From positions 1 to 45,752 of the forward strand of contig NZ_BCRM01000015.1 of assembly GCF_001552595.1 (NCBI RefSeq): a stretch of DNA of 45,752 nt, in the 5' to 3' direction. Shown here one piece after another: positions 15,903-24,051 of the stretch. Made by a program: the position numbers and the translations under genes. This DNA comes from Rhodococcus erythropolis NBRC 15567. GTDB lineage: Bacteria > Actinomycetota > Actinomycetes > Mycobacteriales > Mycobacteriaceae. Every line of letters begins with the position of its first letter. Within the stretch, counting starts at the first letter, position 1. The notes under the pieces are model-generated. The model was given only the letters and a program-made list of their open reading frames with translations, ran no database searches and was not told the DNA's origin.

Positions 15903-16850
15903 TTACTTGCTGGGATCGCAGACCTTCCACGTGCCGTCCTGGCGCTCGAGGTCGAACGTGCGCCACGACTGTTCGCCGGTGCTCGGCAAACTTGCCTGGA
16001 CCTGAGCGATCGCGGTGTCGTCGGTGATGCGCACCGCATCGACGGCTCCGACCTGCGGGATCGTCTTCTGAGCGACGGCATTGTCGTGGACCTGAGCGAA
16101 CGCCGCGTCCGGAATAGTGCGGTAGTACTCGCCCAACGCCCCACACGTCGACGTTCGCAGCGTTGCCAGATCACCGGTCTGAAGAGCATCGACGTACGTC
16201 GAGATGGCGGTCTGAACCTGGGCTTCAGGTGAGCTTTCGCCGCTACCGCTGGTGGACGAGACGAAGACTGCGATGCCGATTGCCGCGAGGACGGCGACGC
16301 CGGCCGCTGCTGCCGCGATGTACCAGCCCTTGCCACTGCGCTTGGTTTTTTCCGGCGCGGCAGGCTCGATGCGAGTCGGCATCGGCTGGGCCGGCGGTGG
16401 GGTCGCTGCGACACCCACACGTTGAGGCGCGGCGCGCTGCTGCGGTTGAGGCGCGGAGCGCTGTGGCGGTTGAGGCGCGGAGCGCTGTGGCGGTTGAGGC
16501 GCGGAGCGCTGTGGCGGTGGCGGCGGGGTTGGAACTTGCCGGGGTGGCGGTGTCGGCTGCGAGGCTTTCGGAATCGCGACGGTGGCGGGCTCCGGCTTGG
16601 GCTGGGGTGTCGGTGCTGCTGCCGGTGTTTCTGCTGGTGTTGCTGTGGGTGCCTGAGTTGCCTTGGGGATCGCGACGGTTGGCGCGCTGGCGGCTTTGGC
16701 GTCGCCGTCCGCCTTCGAGTTCTTGTCCGCCTTCGAGTTCTTGTCTGCCTTCTGGATCGCCACAGTCGCAGGTTCGGTCGGGGCCGACTTCTCGGGCGCA
16801 CCGTTCGGGGCTGCGCTCTTTTTCGAGTTGTCGTCTTTCGAGTCCGGCAC
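15903..16850 (-). CDS. Rv0361-like single-pass membrane protein with Pro/Gln repeats
   Basis: A 315-residue protein with three parts: a long low-complexity cytoplasmic N-terminus (about 1-185) rich in Lys/Ser/Ala then Pro/Gln/Ala, including ADKNSKADKNSKAD and four copies of an eight-residue PQ(Q)RSAPQ-type repeat; one membrane helix (GWYIAAAAAGVAVLAAIGIAVFV); and an extracytoplasmic C-terminal domain of about 110 residues with two Cys (STCGALG, WKVCDPSK), likely a disulfide. The C-terminal domain resembles the Rv0361 / DUF4878-like fold. The start is GTG 16850, with GAAGGG eight bases upstream. Function unknown. It is divergent from the DUF3151 gene as Rv0361 and Rv0360c are. Confidence 0.82.
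   Translation of the reverse strand: MPDSKDDNSKKSAAPNGAPEKSAPTEPATVAIQKADKNSKADKNSKADGDAKAASAPTVAIPKATQAPTATPAETPAAAPTPQPKPEPATVAIPKASQPTPPPRQVPTPPPPPQRSAPQPPQRSAPQPPQRSAPQPQQRAAPQRVGVAATPPPAQPMPTRIEPAAPEKTKRSGKGWYIAAAAAGVAVLAAIGIAVFVSSTSGSGESSPEAQVQTAISTYVDALQTGDLATLRTSTCGALGEYYRTIPDAAFAQVHDNAVAQKTIPQVGAVDAVRITDDTAIAQVQASLPSTGEQSWRTFDLERQDGTWKVCDPSK
16421..16516 (-). repeat. Four tandem 24-bp repeats inside the Rv0361-like gene
   Basis: Units start at 16421, 16445, 16469 and 16493. The last three are nearly identical and the first is diverged. Each encodes eight residues of the Pro/Gln/Ser/Arg segment, so copy-number change keeps the frame. Confidence 0.88.
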
Positions 16851-16897
16851 GGGTAACCCTTCGGTCTTATGCGGCAATGACCATGTCAGGGTAACGA

Positions 16898-16911
16898 CCG
16901 GTATGTACCGG
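16898..16911. promoter_or_regulatory. Palindrome in divergent promoter region
   Basis: CCGGTATGTACCGG has perfect 6-bp arms around TG. It lies in the middle of the 125-bp gap between the Rv0361-like and DUF3151 genes and could bind a regulator of both. No regulator gene adjoins it. Confidence 0.35.
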
Positions 16912-16975
16912 GCATAACTCCGACCGTCGGCGAGGCGGTCCTGTGGCAGAAAGGCGTAGCGGGCACAATGAGCGC

Positions 16976-17392
16976 ATGACCCAATTCGGTGACCTGCTCG
17001 GACCCAAGCCCACTCTGCTTCCCGGCGACGACGAGGCGGAATCGGCACTGCTCAACCACGCTGACCCGGCCCAGGTCGCGGCCGACCATCCCACTGCCTC
17101 CATCGCGTGGGCCTACCTCGCCGAGGCTGCCCTGGACAAGGGCGAAACCATCACTGCCTACGCCTACGCGCGTACCGGCTACCACCGCGGACTCGACCAA
17201 CTGCGTCGTAACGGTTGGAAGGGTTTCGGTCCTGTGCCCTACAGCCATGAACCGAACCGCGGATTCCTCCGTTGCGTCGCTGTCTTGGCCAAGGCCGCGA
17301 AGACGATCGGTGAGGCCGACGAGTACGCGCGTTGCCTAGATCTGCTCGAAGACTGCGATCCCAACGCCGCCGAAGCGCTTGGCCTCGGTTAG
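16976..17392 (+). CDS. DUF3151 family protein (Rv0360c-like)
   Basis: A 138-residue soluble protein starting MTQFGDLLGPKPTLLPGD and containing ASIAWAYLAEAAL, TAYAYARTGYHRGLDQLRRNGWKGFGPVPYSHEPNRGFLR, the actinobacterial DUF3151 hallmark. The helical pattern (AWAYLAEAAL, YARTGYHRGLDQLR) is TPR-like. Function unknown. I use the ATG at 16976, which begins the conserved part; the upstream in-frame ATG lacks conservation and a Shine-Dalgarno sequence. Its end overlaps the presumed start of the FUSC-like gene. Confidence 0.88.
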   Translation: MTQFGDLLGPKPTLLPGDDEAESALLNHADPAQVAADHPTASIAWAYLAEAALDKGETITAYAYARTGYHRGLDQLRRNGWKGFGPVPYSHEPNRGFLRCVAVLAKAAKTIGEADEYARCLDLLEDCDPNAAEALGLG

Positions 17393-18524
17393 CAGTTTCC
17401 GTCCGAGCCGGGCCGGTATCAAGGACCGTGCTCGCAAATCGGTGCGTCGGCTTCAGACGTCGGCGCTACCGATCATTCAATGTGCCTTGGCGGCCGGATT
17501 GGCGTGGTGGGTTGCCACCACGGTGATCGGGCACCATGCGCCGTTCTTCGCGCCGATTGCCGCCGTGGTCTCGCTCGGTCTGTCGTTGGGCGCCCGACTA
17601 CGACGTTCGTTCGAGTTGGTTGCGGGTGTCACGGTCGGTATCGGAATCGGTGACCTGATCATCTCCGGCATCGGGAGCGGACCCTGGCAGATCAGTTTGG
17701 TTGTCGTGCTGGCGATGTCCGTCGCGGTGCTACTGAACAGTGGGCCGATCTTCTCCATGCAGGCCGGAAACTCGGCCGTGCTGGTGGCGACGCTGATCCC
17801 ACCGGGCGGCAGTGGCGGGCCCGATCGCATGATCGACGCCCTTGTCGGTGGTTTGGTGGGCATCGCGGTGGTCGCGATCATCCCCACGCACCCGGTACGA
17901 CGCGCACGCAAGGACGCTGCATCGATTCTCGGAACAGCGTCAGAGGTACTGCAATTGGTGGCAGACGGCCTCGTCGCGAACGACCCGGACCCGATCGTGA
18001 AGGCGCTGCAGAAGGCGCGCGCAACTCAGGGTGCCATCGACGGATTGCGCAGCAACCTCCTCGGCGGGCGCGAGATCAGCCGAATCTCCCCGCTGTACTG
18101 GAACAGTCGACCGCGCCTCGAAAGGCTCATGGCGACAGCCGATCCCATCGACAACGCGATGCGCAACATTCGAGTACTCGCGCGTCGTTCGTTGACGTTG
18201 GTCAGGGACGACGAGATACTCGATCCGCGTCTGGTGGCGCAGGTCGAGCGCTTGTCGAAAGCCGTCGAAGTTCTCAAGGACATGATCCTGGCGGAGCCGG
18301 GGGAGCAGCCTGATCAGGCCGAGGCAGCGCGCGTCCTGCGCTCGGTGGCGAAGGAACTGAAACCGGCGATAGTCGAGAACGCGGGCCTGTCCTCGACGGT
18401 GGTGTTTGCCCAGATTCGATCGCTGGTCGTCGACCTCTTGCAGGTAGCAGGCATGAAGCGCATCTCGTCGATCGCCACTCTGCCGCCCACTGTGCCGCAC
18501 CCGGCGTACGAGCCGGATCACTGA
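17379..18524 (+). CDS. FUSC/aromatic-acid-exporter-like membrane protein
   Basis: About 381 residues. The N-terminal half has six hydrophobic helices with the FUSC pattern (CALAAGLAWWVATTVIGHHAPFFAPIAAVVSLG; RRSFELVAGVTVGIGIGDL; ILIPPGG...DRMIDALVGGLVGIAVVAIIPTHP). The C-terminal half is soluble and helical. FUSC proteins export aromatic acids or related compounds, usually with partner subunits; none is near. The longest frame begins with a TTG at 17379, overlapping DUF3151 by 14 bp. No ribosome site is evident, and the GTG at 17442 is a possible alternative start. Confidence 0.78.
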   Translation: MASVSSFRPSRAGIKDRARKSVRRLQTSALPIIQCALAAGLAWWVATTVIGHHAPFFAPIAAVVSLGLSLGARLRRSFELVAGVTVGIGIGDLIISGIGSGPWQISLVVVLAMSVAVLLNSGPIFSMQAGNSAVLVATLIPPGGSGGPDRMIDALVGGLVGIAVVAIIPTHPVRRARKDAASILGTASEVLQLVADGLVANDPDPIVKALQKARATQGAIDGLRSNLLGGREISRISPLYWNSRPRLERLMATADPIDNAMRNIRVLARRSLTLVRDDEILDPRLVAQVERLSKAVEVLKDMILAEPGEQPDQAEAARVLRSVAKELKPAIVENAGLSSTVVFAQIRSLVVDLLQVAGMKRISSIATLPPTVPHPAYEPDH

Positions 18525-18560
18525 CCTCTGCCTTTTCCCGCTCACTGAGCAACTCATTGT

Positions 18561-18584
18561 ATGTATGCGAATGTATGCATATGC
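18561..18584. promoter_or_regulatory. 10-bp periodic repeat upstream of CDF gene
   Basis: ATGTATGC occurs at 18561-18568 and 18571-18578 and is followed by ATGC at 18581, in exact 10-bp (one helical turn) register, and includes a GCATATGC palindrome (18577-18584). The AT-rich patch is 30-55 bp before the ATG of a metal exporter. A metal-sensor operator is a guess from position. Confidence 0.4.
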
Positions 18585-18615
18585 TCTGAGAAGGACTTGG
18601 GAGGGAACAGGACAA

Positions 18616-19545
18616 ATGGGAGCAGGGCACGGCCATTCACACGGCCACTCGGCAGCAGATTCGGTCGGAGTAGGGCCGTCACCGCAACGCATCAAGAAAA
18701 TGGCGATCGCGCTTGCGATCCTCGTTGCATTTCTCGTACTCGAAGCCACGGTCGGCATTCTGATCAACTCGCTGGCGCTGCTTGCCGACGCCGGCCACAT
18801 GCTCACCGACGTGGTGGGCATGGCCATGGGATTGACGGCTTTGCTGCTCGCGAAGAAGGGCAGCACCACCGCGGCCAGGACCTTCGGTTGGCACCGCGCC
18901 GAAGTGCTGACTGCCATGGCCAACGCCGTGATGCTGCTGGCCGTCGCCGCCTGGGTCTTCTACGAGGCAATCGGCCGCATCGGTAACGAACCCGAGATCC
19001 CGGGCGGCGCCCTGATCATCACTGCAGCTGCCGGATTGGCCGCGAACATCGTCGTGATGCTGATGCTGCGCGGCGATTCCAAGGACAGCCTCGCGGTGCG
19101 TGGCGCCTACCTCGAAGTGCTTGCAGACGCCGTCGGTAGCGTCGGAGTTCTGATTGCCGGTGGCCTTGTCCTGCTGTTCAACTGGACGTGGGCGGACGTC
19201 GTCGTCGGTGTTCTCATCTCGCTCTGGGTGGTGCCGCGTGCGATCAAACTGGCCGCAGCATCGCTGCGCATTCTGACGCAGGCGTCGCCGGCCGACGTCG
19301 ACGTCGAAGCGGTCGAGGCCGACCTGGCGGCGCTGCCGAGCGTGATGGGTGTTCACGACCTACACGTCTGGACGCTCACCACCGGCATGGATGTCGCGAC
19401 AGTCCACCTGACCAGTGACGCGAATTCGTCGAACGTTCTGGAATCCGCGCGCACCGTCCTCGAGAGTCACGGTCTTTCCCACGCCACCGTTCAGGTGGAA
19501 TCGTGTGCCAACGGCGAGCATTGCGAGAAGAACGTCACTTGGTGA
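18616..19545 (+). CDS. Cation diffusion facilitator (CDF) metal exporter
   Basis: A 309-residue CDF protein: His-rich N-terminus (GHGHSHGHS, 4-12), six membrane helices, and a cytoplasmic C-terminal domain (HDLHVWTLTTGMDVATVHL). The helix-2 metal site is D58, H61 and D65 (ADAGHMLTD). In helix 5 the usual HxxxD is E167-VLA-D171, a Glu for His swap that may shift specificity from zinc alone. It exports divalent cations such as Zn2+ or Co2+ against protons. GGAACAGGACAA precedes the ATG at 18616, which directly starts the His-rich tail. It overlaps the convergent PPOX gene by 11 bp. Confidence 0.93.
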   Translation: MGAGHGHSHGHSAADSVGVGPSPQRIKKMAIALAILVAFLVLEATVGILINSLALLADAGHMLTDVVGMAMGLTALLLAKKGSTTAARTFGWHRAEVLTAMANAVMLLAVAAWVFYEAIGRIGNEPEIPGGALIITAAAGLAANIVVMLMLRGDSKDSLAVRGAYLEVLADAVGSVGVLIAGGLVLLFNWTWADVVVGVLISLWVVPRAIKLAAASLRILTQASPADVDVEAVEADLAALPSVMGVHDLHVWTLTTGMDVATVHLTSDANSSNVLESARTVLESHGLSHATVQVESCANGEHCEKNVTW

Positions 19546-20008
19546 AGCGGGTGATCTCCTTGCCCGGCTTCCAGAGATCGACGTACATGTGCTCGTCGTC
19601 GACCGTCGTGTGCACCACCTCGTCGATGTCGAGGACAAAGAGGTGCAGGGGTTTCGGAACCTCGTAGGTGTAGCTTGCGAGCACGGCTTCGAACTCGTCG
19701 CCGGTCACCTCGCGTGCGATTCCGGCGATCTTCGCATCGCCGCCCTCCATGGTGTGCTCACCGGGATTGCTGTGTAGGGCGTAGCGCCCGTCACGGATGA
19801 GATCCTTCGCCTTGAGTGCGCCGAACATCGAACCGAGGACCAGACGCCCGTCGAGGATTTCGACTTCGGTGCCGCTCACGCGCGGTGAACCGTCCTTGCG
19901 CAGCGTTGCGAGGACGTGATGCTTGTGGGCTTTGAATCGTGCTTGGACCGCGTCGGCAAGAGCGGGTACTTCTTCGGAGAACTGCTTCCAAGTGACCATG
20001 ACGGTCAT
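19535..20008 (-). CDS. PPOX-fold (pyridoxamine oxidase-like) flavin/F420 protein
   Basis: A 157-residue split-barrel protein of the pyridoxamine 5'-phosphate oxidase superfamily: HHVLATLRKDGSPRVSGTEVEILDGRLVLGSMFGALKAKDLIRDGRYALH is the cofactor-binding region, and the C-terminus has the WKPGKEITRF ending. In mycolate actinobacteria such proteins bind FMN, F420 or haem and reduce varied substrates. AGGAG lies six bases before the ATG at 20008. It is divergent from the WYL regulator, with a perfect palindrome between them, so it is the likely target of that regulator. Confidence 0.85.
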   Translation of the reverse strand: MTVMVTWKQFSEEVPALADAVQARFKAHKHHVLATLRKDGSPRVSGTEVEILDGRLVLGSMFGALKAKDLIRDGRYALHSNPGEHTMEGGDAKIAGIAREVTGDEFEAVLASYTYEVPKPLHLFVLDIDEVVHTTVDDEHMYVDLWKPGKEITRFTK

Positions 20009-20023
20009 TGTGCACTCCTATTC

Positions 20024-20040
20024 CTGACAACTTCTGTCAG
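20024..20040. promoter_or_regulatory. Operator between PPOX and WYL-regulator genes
   Basis: Perfect inverted repeat CTGACA-N5-TGTCAG in the 55-bp gap between two divergent start codons. The adjacent YafY/WYL-type regulator is the obvious candidate to bind it. Confidence 0.68.
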
Positions 20041-20063
20041 TGATTCTCGGTAATGTTCGGTCC

Positions 20064-21014
20064 ATGAGATCCGCGCGGTTGCTCCAACTCATGCTGCGTT
20101 TGCAGGGGAGTCGCGGCGTTATCGCCGATCAGTTGGCCGAAGAGTTCGGCGTTTCGGTGCGGACGATCTACCGCGACGTGGCCTCGTTGTCGGCTGCCGG
20201 CGTGCCGATCTGGACCGAGAGCGGCCCCGGTGGTGGCATCCGTCTGCTCGACGGTTGGCAGTCCAAGCTGTCCGGTATGACGGACGACGAGACGTCCGCA
20301 CTCATGCTGTTGGGCGTGCCGTCCATCGCTGCAGATCTCGGGCGATCCGACGCCGTCGGTTCGGCGGGGGCCAAACTGCTCCGCTCCCTGCCCGGTCCCC
20401 TGCGCGAGAGTGCACGACTGTGGCAGGACCGCATTCTCGTGGACGTTCCGGGTTGGTTCGGCGGCGTCGACGACATCTCTGCGCTTCCGATCGTCACATC
20501 CGCTGTGCTGGACTCGCGTCGACTGCGCTTCGCCTATCGCGATCGCGAGCGGACGGTCGAACCGCTGGGTCTGGTCATCAAAGCCGGTGTTTGGTATCTG
20601 GTGGCGGGGATGAACGGTCGAACGCTGTCGTTTCGAGTCGGGCGCATCAAAAATGCCGTGGTAGAAGATGATTCGTTCACTCGGCCGGTGGATTTCGACC
20701 TGCCGTCGTGGTGGGCGGCGTCGATGGCCGAGTTCGACCGTTCGCTGCTTCGCTTCGAATGTCGCGTGCGGTTGTCACCAGAGGGCAGGCGCCGGCTCCC
20801 CGATGTGGTGGGCGAGCTTGCCGCTGCCGTCGAAGTGGGGCCAGAGGACAACGACGGATGGGTGAGTGCGGAGCTGAAACTCGAGAGCGAAGCTGTCGCG
20901 CTCTCGCAGTTGATCGGTCTGGGAGCGGACGTCGAAGCGCTCGAGCCACGGTCGTTGCGTGAAGGACTGCGCGCCGTGGCGGAGCAGATGGTGCTCCGCC
21001 ACAACTCGCAGTGA
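20064..21014 (+). CDS. YafY-type transcriptional regulator (HTH_11 + WYL)
   Basis: A 316-residue regulator. The N-terminal winged helix is RLLQLMLRLQGSRGVIADQLAEEFGVSVRTIYRDVASLSAAGVPIW (5-50), with the RTIYRDV recognition helix typical of DeoR-like YafY proteins. The WYL ligand-sensing domain carries its namesake in KAGVWYLVAG, followed by a WCX extension. Related proteins respond to nucleotides or nucleic acid, or act as simple repressors of a divergent gene. I prefer the ATG at 20064 since the conserved region begins there. Its stop abuts the convergent DUF808 gene with no gap. Confidence 0.92.
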   Translation: MRSARLLQLMLRLQGSRGVIADQLAEEFGVSVRTIYRDVASLSAAGVPIWTESGPGGGIRLLDGWQSKLSGMTDDETSALMLLGVPSIAADLGRSDAVGSAGAKLLRSLPGPLRESARLWQDRILVDVPGWFGGVDDISALPIVTSAVLDSRRLRFAYRDRERTVEPLGLVIKAGVWYLVAGMNGRTLSFRVGRIKNAVVEDDSFTRPVDFDLPSWWAASMAEFDRSLLRFECRVRLSPEGRRRLPDVVGELAAAVEVGPEDNDGWVSAELKLESEAVALSQLIGLGADVEALEPRSLREGLRAVAEQMVLRHNSQ

Positions 21015-21956
21015 CTAGGCCGTTGCAGAACGCTTTGCGAGCAGGCGGGTGATACCCAGTTGAGCTGCGACGATGATGGCGCCGACCACCAGACCCAGTG
21101 CCGCCGACGCAAGGGTGTTGACGATCCACACCAGTACCCCGCCGACTCCGGCGATGTCACTGACTGCTTCTTCGCCGTGATGAACGGCGTCGTAGAGCGG
21201 GTGGAAGCCCAGTTCGTCGATGCCGACCAACAGGATGTGGCCACCGACCCACAGCATCGCGGCGGTACCCACCACCGAGAGCACTGACATCACGTGAGGC
21301 ATGCCGCGAACGAGGCCTCGGCCGACCTTGTGGGTGAAGCCAGACGACGTCTCGGCGATCTTCAATCCGATGTCGTCCATCTTCACGATCAGTCCGACGA
21401 CGCCGTAGACGACCACGGTGATGACGACCGCCACGACGGCAAGGATCACCAACCGGCTCCAGAAACCTTCGCCCGCGATGGTGTTGAGTGCGATCACCAT
21501 GATCTCGGCGGACAGGATCAGGTCGGTGCGGACTGCGCCGGAAACCACTGCTTCTTCGTCGCGAGGATGCTCGTCGGCGGCCTCGTGGTGGTCACCGTGG
21601 CCGAAAATTGCACCCCAGATCTTGTGAACCGCTTCGTAGCTGAGGTAACAGCCGCCGACCATCAACAGTGGCGTCAGCAGCCAGGGGAGGAACTGACTCA
21701 GCAGCAGAGCGATCGGAAGAATGATCAGCAGCTTGTTGCGCAGCGACCCGATGGCGATGCGCTTGATGATGGGCAACTCGCGTTCGGCCGCGAGCCCACG
21801 GACGTACTGCGGCGTGACGGCTGCGTCGTCGATGACGACGCCTGCCGCTTTGGCGGTCGCCTTACCGGTTGCGGCGGCAACGTCGTCGATCGAGGCGGCA
21901 GCCATACGAGCCAGGGCTGCGACGTCGTCGAGCAGGGCGAAGAGTCCTCCGGCCAT
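21015..21956 (-). CDS. DUF808 (YedI-like) membrane protein
   Basis: A 313-residue membrane protein starting AGGLFALLDDVAALARMAAASIDDVAAATGKA, the hallmark of DUF808, with IVIDDAAVTPQYV and then several hydrophobic helices. A His/Glu/Asp-rich loop (GHGDHHEAADEHPRDEE) sits between two helices and may bind metal. Function unknown. GGAGGT lies five bases before the ATG at 21956. The 237 bp before it hold only weak short repeats. Confidence 0.9.
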   Translation of the reverse strand: MAGGLFALLDDVAALARMAAASIDDVAAATGKATAKAAGVVIDDAAVTPQYVRGLAAERELPIIKRIAIGSLRNKLLIILPIALLLSQFLPWLLTPLLMVGGCYLSYEAVHKIWGAIFGHGDHHEAADEHPRDEEAVVSGAVRTDLILSAEIMVIALNTIAGEGFWSRLVILAVVAVVITVVVYGVVGLIVKMDDIGLKIAETSSGFTHKVGRGLVRGMPHVMSVLSVVGTAAMLWVGGHILLVGIDELGFHPLYDAVHHGEEAVSDIAGVGGVLVWIVNTLASAALGLVVGAIIVAAQLGITRLLAKRSATA

Positions 21957-22196
21957 CACAGACCTCCAGTGGAATCAGTGGAAAAAGGTGGCCGGACCGA
22001 TCCGGTGACGCAGTTACTTGATCGCACGAGGTCTCTATCCATGATGGTCGTTGGTGAGGTCAGGTCACCTGGAACGATACCGGGGTCATCCGTCAGGGAC
22101 TGCGTCGCGCGGCCGGTCGCTCTTCGTCACGAAAGGTCTTCCCGACCCGGTGCTCGCGTGTAAGACTGCACAGAAGATCGATCGAAACGGGGCACT

Positions 22197-22853
22197 ATGC
22201 GTGAACCAGACACTGCACAGGTCGCCAAGACTTTCGACGCAATGGCGGCGCACTACGACCGACAGATCGGGCGCTTCGAGCGCTTTGTGCTCGGTGACGC
22301 CCGGAAATGGGCTGTAGATCAGGCGCATGGGCGCGTGGTCGAAATTGCCGTGGGCACCGGGCTGAACCTGCCTCTCTACGGGGACGACGTCGACTACGTC
22401 ATCGGCGTGGACATCTCGACTGCGATGCTCGATCAGGCCAGGGTCAAGGTCTCCGAGGGAGTGAAGACCGAAGTCGACCTACGACTCGGAGACGTGCAAG
22501 CACTCGATGTTCCTGACGAATGCGTGGACACATTGGTCTCCACCTACGCGTTCTGCACGATCCCCGATCCGGACCGAGTTGCCAGCGAAGCATTTCGAGT
22601 GCTGGTGCCTGGTGGTCGATTCGTGCTCGCTGAGCACGGGCCGAGCACCAACACGGTTGTACGGGCGCTGATGAAGGCCGTCGAACCGCTTTCTGTACGG
22701 TTCGGTGCCGATCACCTCACCCGCGAACCGGTCGGATACCTCGAAAACGCAGGCTTCCTGATCGACGAGGTGCAGCGCAGTGGACGGGGTGGAATCGTGT
22801 TCCGGGTCGTTGCGCGCAAGCCGGATCCCGAATGGACGGCACTCGGTCACTAG
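22197..22853 (+). CDS. Class I SAM-dependent methyltransferase (UbiE-like)
   Basis: A 218-residue Rossmann-fold methyltransferase. Motif I is VVEIAVGTGLNLPLY (about 47-61), the acidic ribose contact is GVDIS, and STYAFCTIPDPDRVASEAFRVLVPGGRFVLAEHG is the post-II/III block. This resembles phospholipid N-methyltransferase and menaquinone/ubiquinone-type enzymes; the substrate is not clear. The ATG at 22197 begins the protein. The stop codon lies inside an inverted repeat that probably terminates transcription. Confidence 0.88.
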   Translation: MREPDTAQVAKTFDAMAAHYDRQIGRFERFVLGDARKWAVDQAHGRVVEIAVGTGLNLPLYGDDVDYVIGVDISTAMLDQARVKVSEGVKTEVDLRLGDVQALDVPDECVDTLVSTYAFCTIPDPDRVASEAFRVLVPGGRFVLAEHGPSTNTVVRALMKAVEPLSVRFGADHLTREPVGYLENAGFLIDEVQRSGRGGIVFRVVARKPDPEWTALGH

Positions 22854-22867
22854 TGTCCGAGTGCCGT
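22836..22867. terminator. Hairpin terminator spanning the methyltransferase stop
   Basis: Arms ACGGCACTCGG (22836-22846) and CCGAGTGCCGT (22857-22867), 11 bp, perfect, 10-base loop. It overlaps the last codons of the methyltransferase and serves both it and the convergent thiolase gene. There is no T-run. Confidence 0.8.
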
Positions 22868-22881
22868 CCAGCGGTGATTGC

Positions 22882-24051
22882 TCAGCCCAAGCGCTCCAGG
22901 ATGGTTGCGTTGGCCAGCCCACCTGCCTCACACATGGTCTGGAGTCCGTAGCGCGCGCCGCGCTGTTCCATAGCGTTGACCAGAGTGGTCATGATCCGGG
23001 TTCCGCTGCCGCCCAGCGGATGGCCGAGTGCGATGGCACCGCCGTGGACGTTCACCTTGGACAGATCGACGCCGGTGTCTGCTGCCCACGAGAGGACGAC
23101 GGGAGCAAAGGCCTCGTTGACCTCGAACAGATCGATGTCCGAGATCGTCAAACCCGCACGGGCCAAGACCTTCTCGGTGGCCGGGATGACCGCCGTGAGC
23201 ATGTACAGCGGATCGTCGCCGGCGACAGCGAAGCTGTGCAGCCGTGCCTTCGGGGTGAGGCCGAGTTTCGCGGCGATCTCACTGGTCGTGATCATCACCG
23301 CCGAACTGCCGTCCGAAAGCGGGCTGCTGTTGCCCGCGGTGATGGACCAGTCGATCTGTGGGAATCGCTGGGCGTAGTAGTCGGATTCGAAGGCGGTCCG
23401 TAGGCAGGCAAGGGTCTCGACCGTGGTGCCGGGGCGGACGGCCTCGTCGACCGACAGTTGCGGGAGCGTGGCGAGTTCCTTGGTGAAGTAACCACTCTCG
23501 GTTGCCAGCGCGGCTTTCCGATGACTCGACGCCGAGAATTCGTCGAGTTGGGTGCGGCTCAGTCCCCACTTGGCAGCGATCAATTCGGCGCTGATGCCCT
23601 GCGGTACCAGACCGTCCGGATAGCGCTCTTCGAAACCTACACCGAGTGACTCGCGCCCGACGCTACTCGAGCCCATCGGCACTCGGCTCATCGACTCGAC
23701 TCCGGCAGCAACAACGATGTCGTACGCACCGGCAATAACGCCCTGAGCAGCAAAATGAACTGCTTGTTGGCTACTTCCACACTGTCGGTCGACGGTGGTT
23801 CCCGGTACCGACTCAGGGTAGCCGGCGGCGAGAAGGGCAGTGCGAGTGACATTCTGGCTCTGTTCACCGACTTGACTGACCGCGCCGCCGATGACGTCGT
23901 CGATCAGCGCGGCATCGATCCCGGTGCGCTCGACTACCGCTTTGAGGCTGTAGGCGAGGAGGTCGACGGCGTTGATGCCGTGCAGGGCGCCGTTCGCCTT
24001 TCCCTTGCCGATCGGAGTGCGAACGGCTTCGACGATAACTGCGTCTCTCAT
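22882..24051 (-). CDS. Acetyl-CoA acetyltransferase / thiolase
   Basis: A 389-residue thiolase. The acyl-accepting Cys is C91 in RQCGSSQQA; the NEAFA block, H344 in GGAIALGHPLGGSG and C374 in CEAGGLANA complete the site. It makes or cleaves beta-ketoacyl-CoA and is probably cytoplasmic and tetrameric. Its ATG overlaps the stop of the MFS gene (ATGA, 24048-24051), so the two are translationally coupled, an unusual pairing of a CoA enzyme with an efflux pump. It is the last gene of the unit and is closed by the hairpin at 22836-22867. Confidence 0.95.
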   Translation of the reverse strand: MRDAVIVEAVRTPIGKGKANGALHGINAVDLLAYSLKAVVERTGIDAALIDDVIGGAVSQVGEQSQNVTRTALLAAGYPESVPGTTVDRQCGSSQQAVHFAAQGVIAGAYDIVVAAGVESMSRVPMGSSSVGRESLGVGFEERYPDGLVPQGISAELIAAKWGLSRTQLDEFSASSHRKAALATESGYFTKELATLPQLSVDEAVRPGTTVETLACLRTAFESDYYAQRFPQIDWSITAGNSSPLSDGSSAVMITTSEIAAKLGLTPKARLHSFAVAGDDPLYMLTAVIPATEKVLARAGLTISDIDLFEVNEAFAPVVLSWAADTGVDLSKVNVHGGAIALGHPLGGSGTRIMTTLVNAMEQRGARYGLQTMCEAGGLANATILERLG

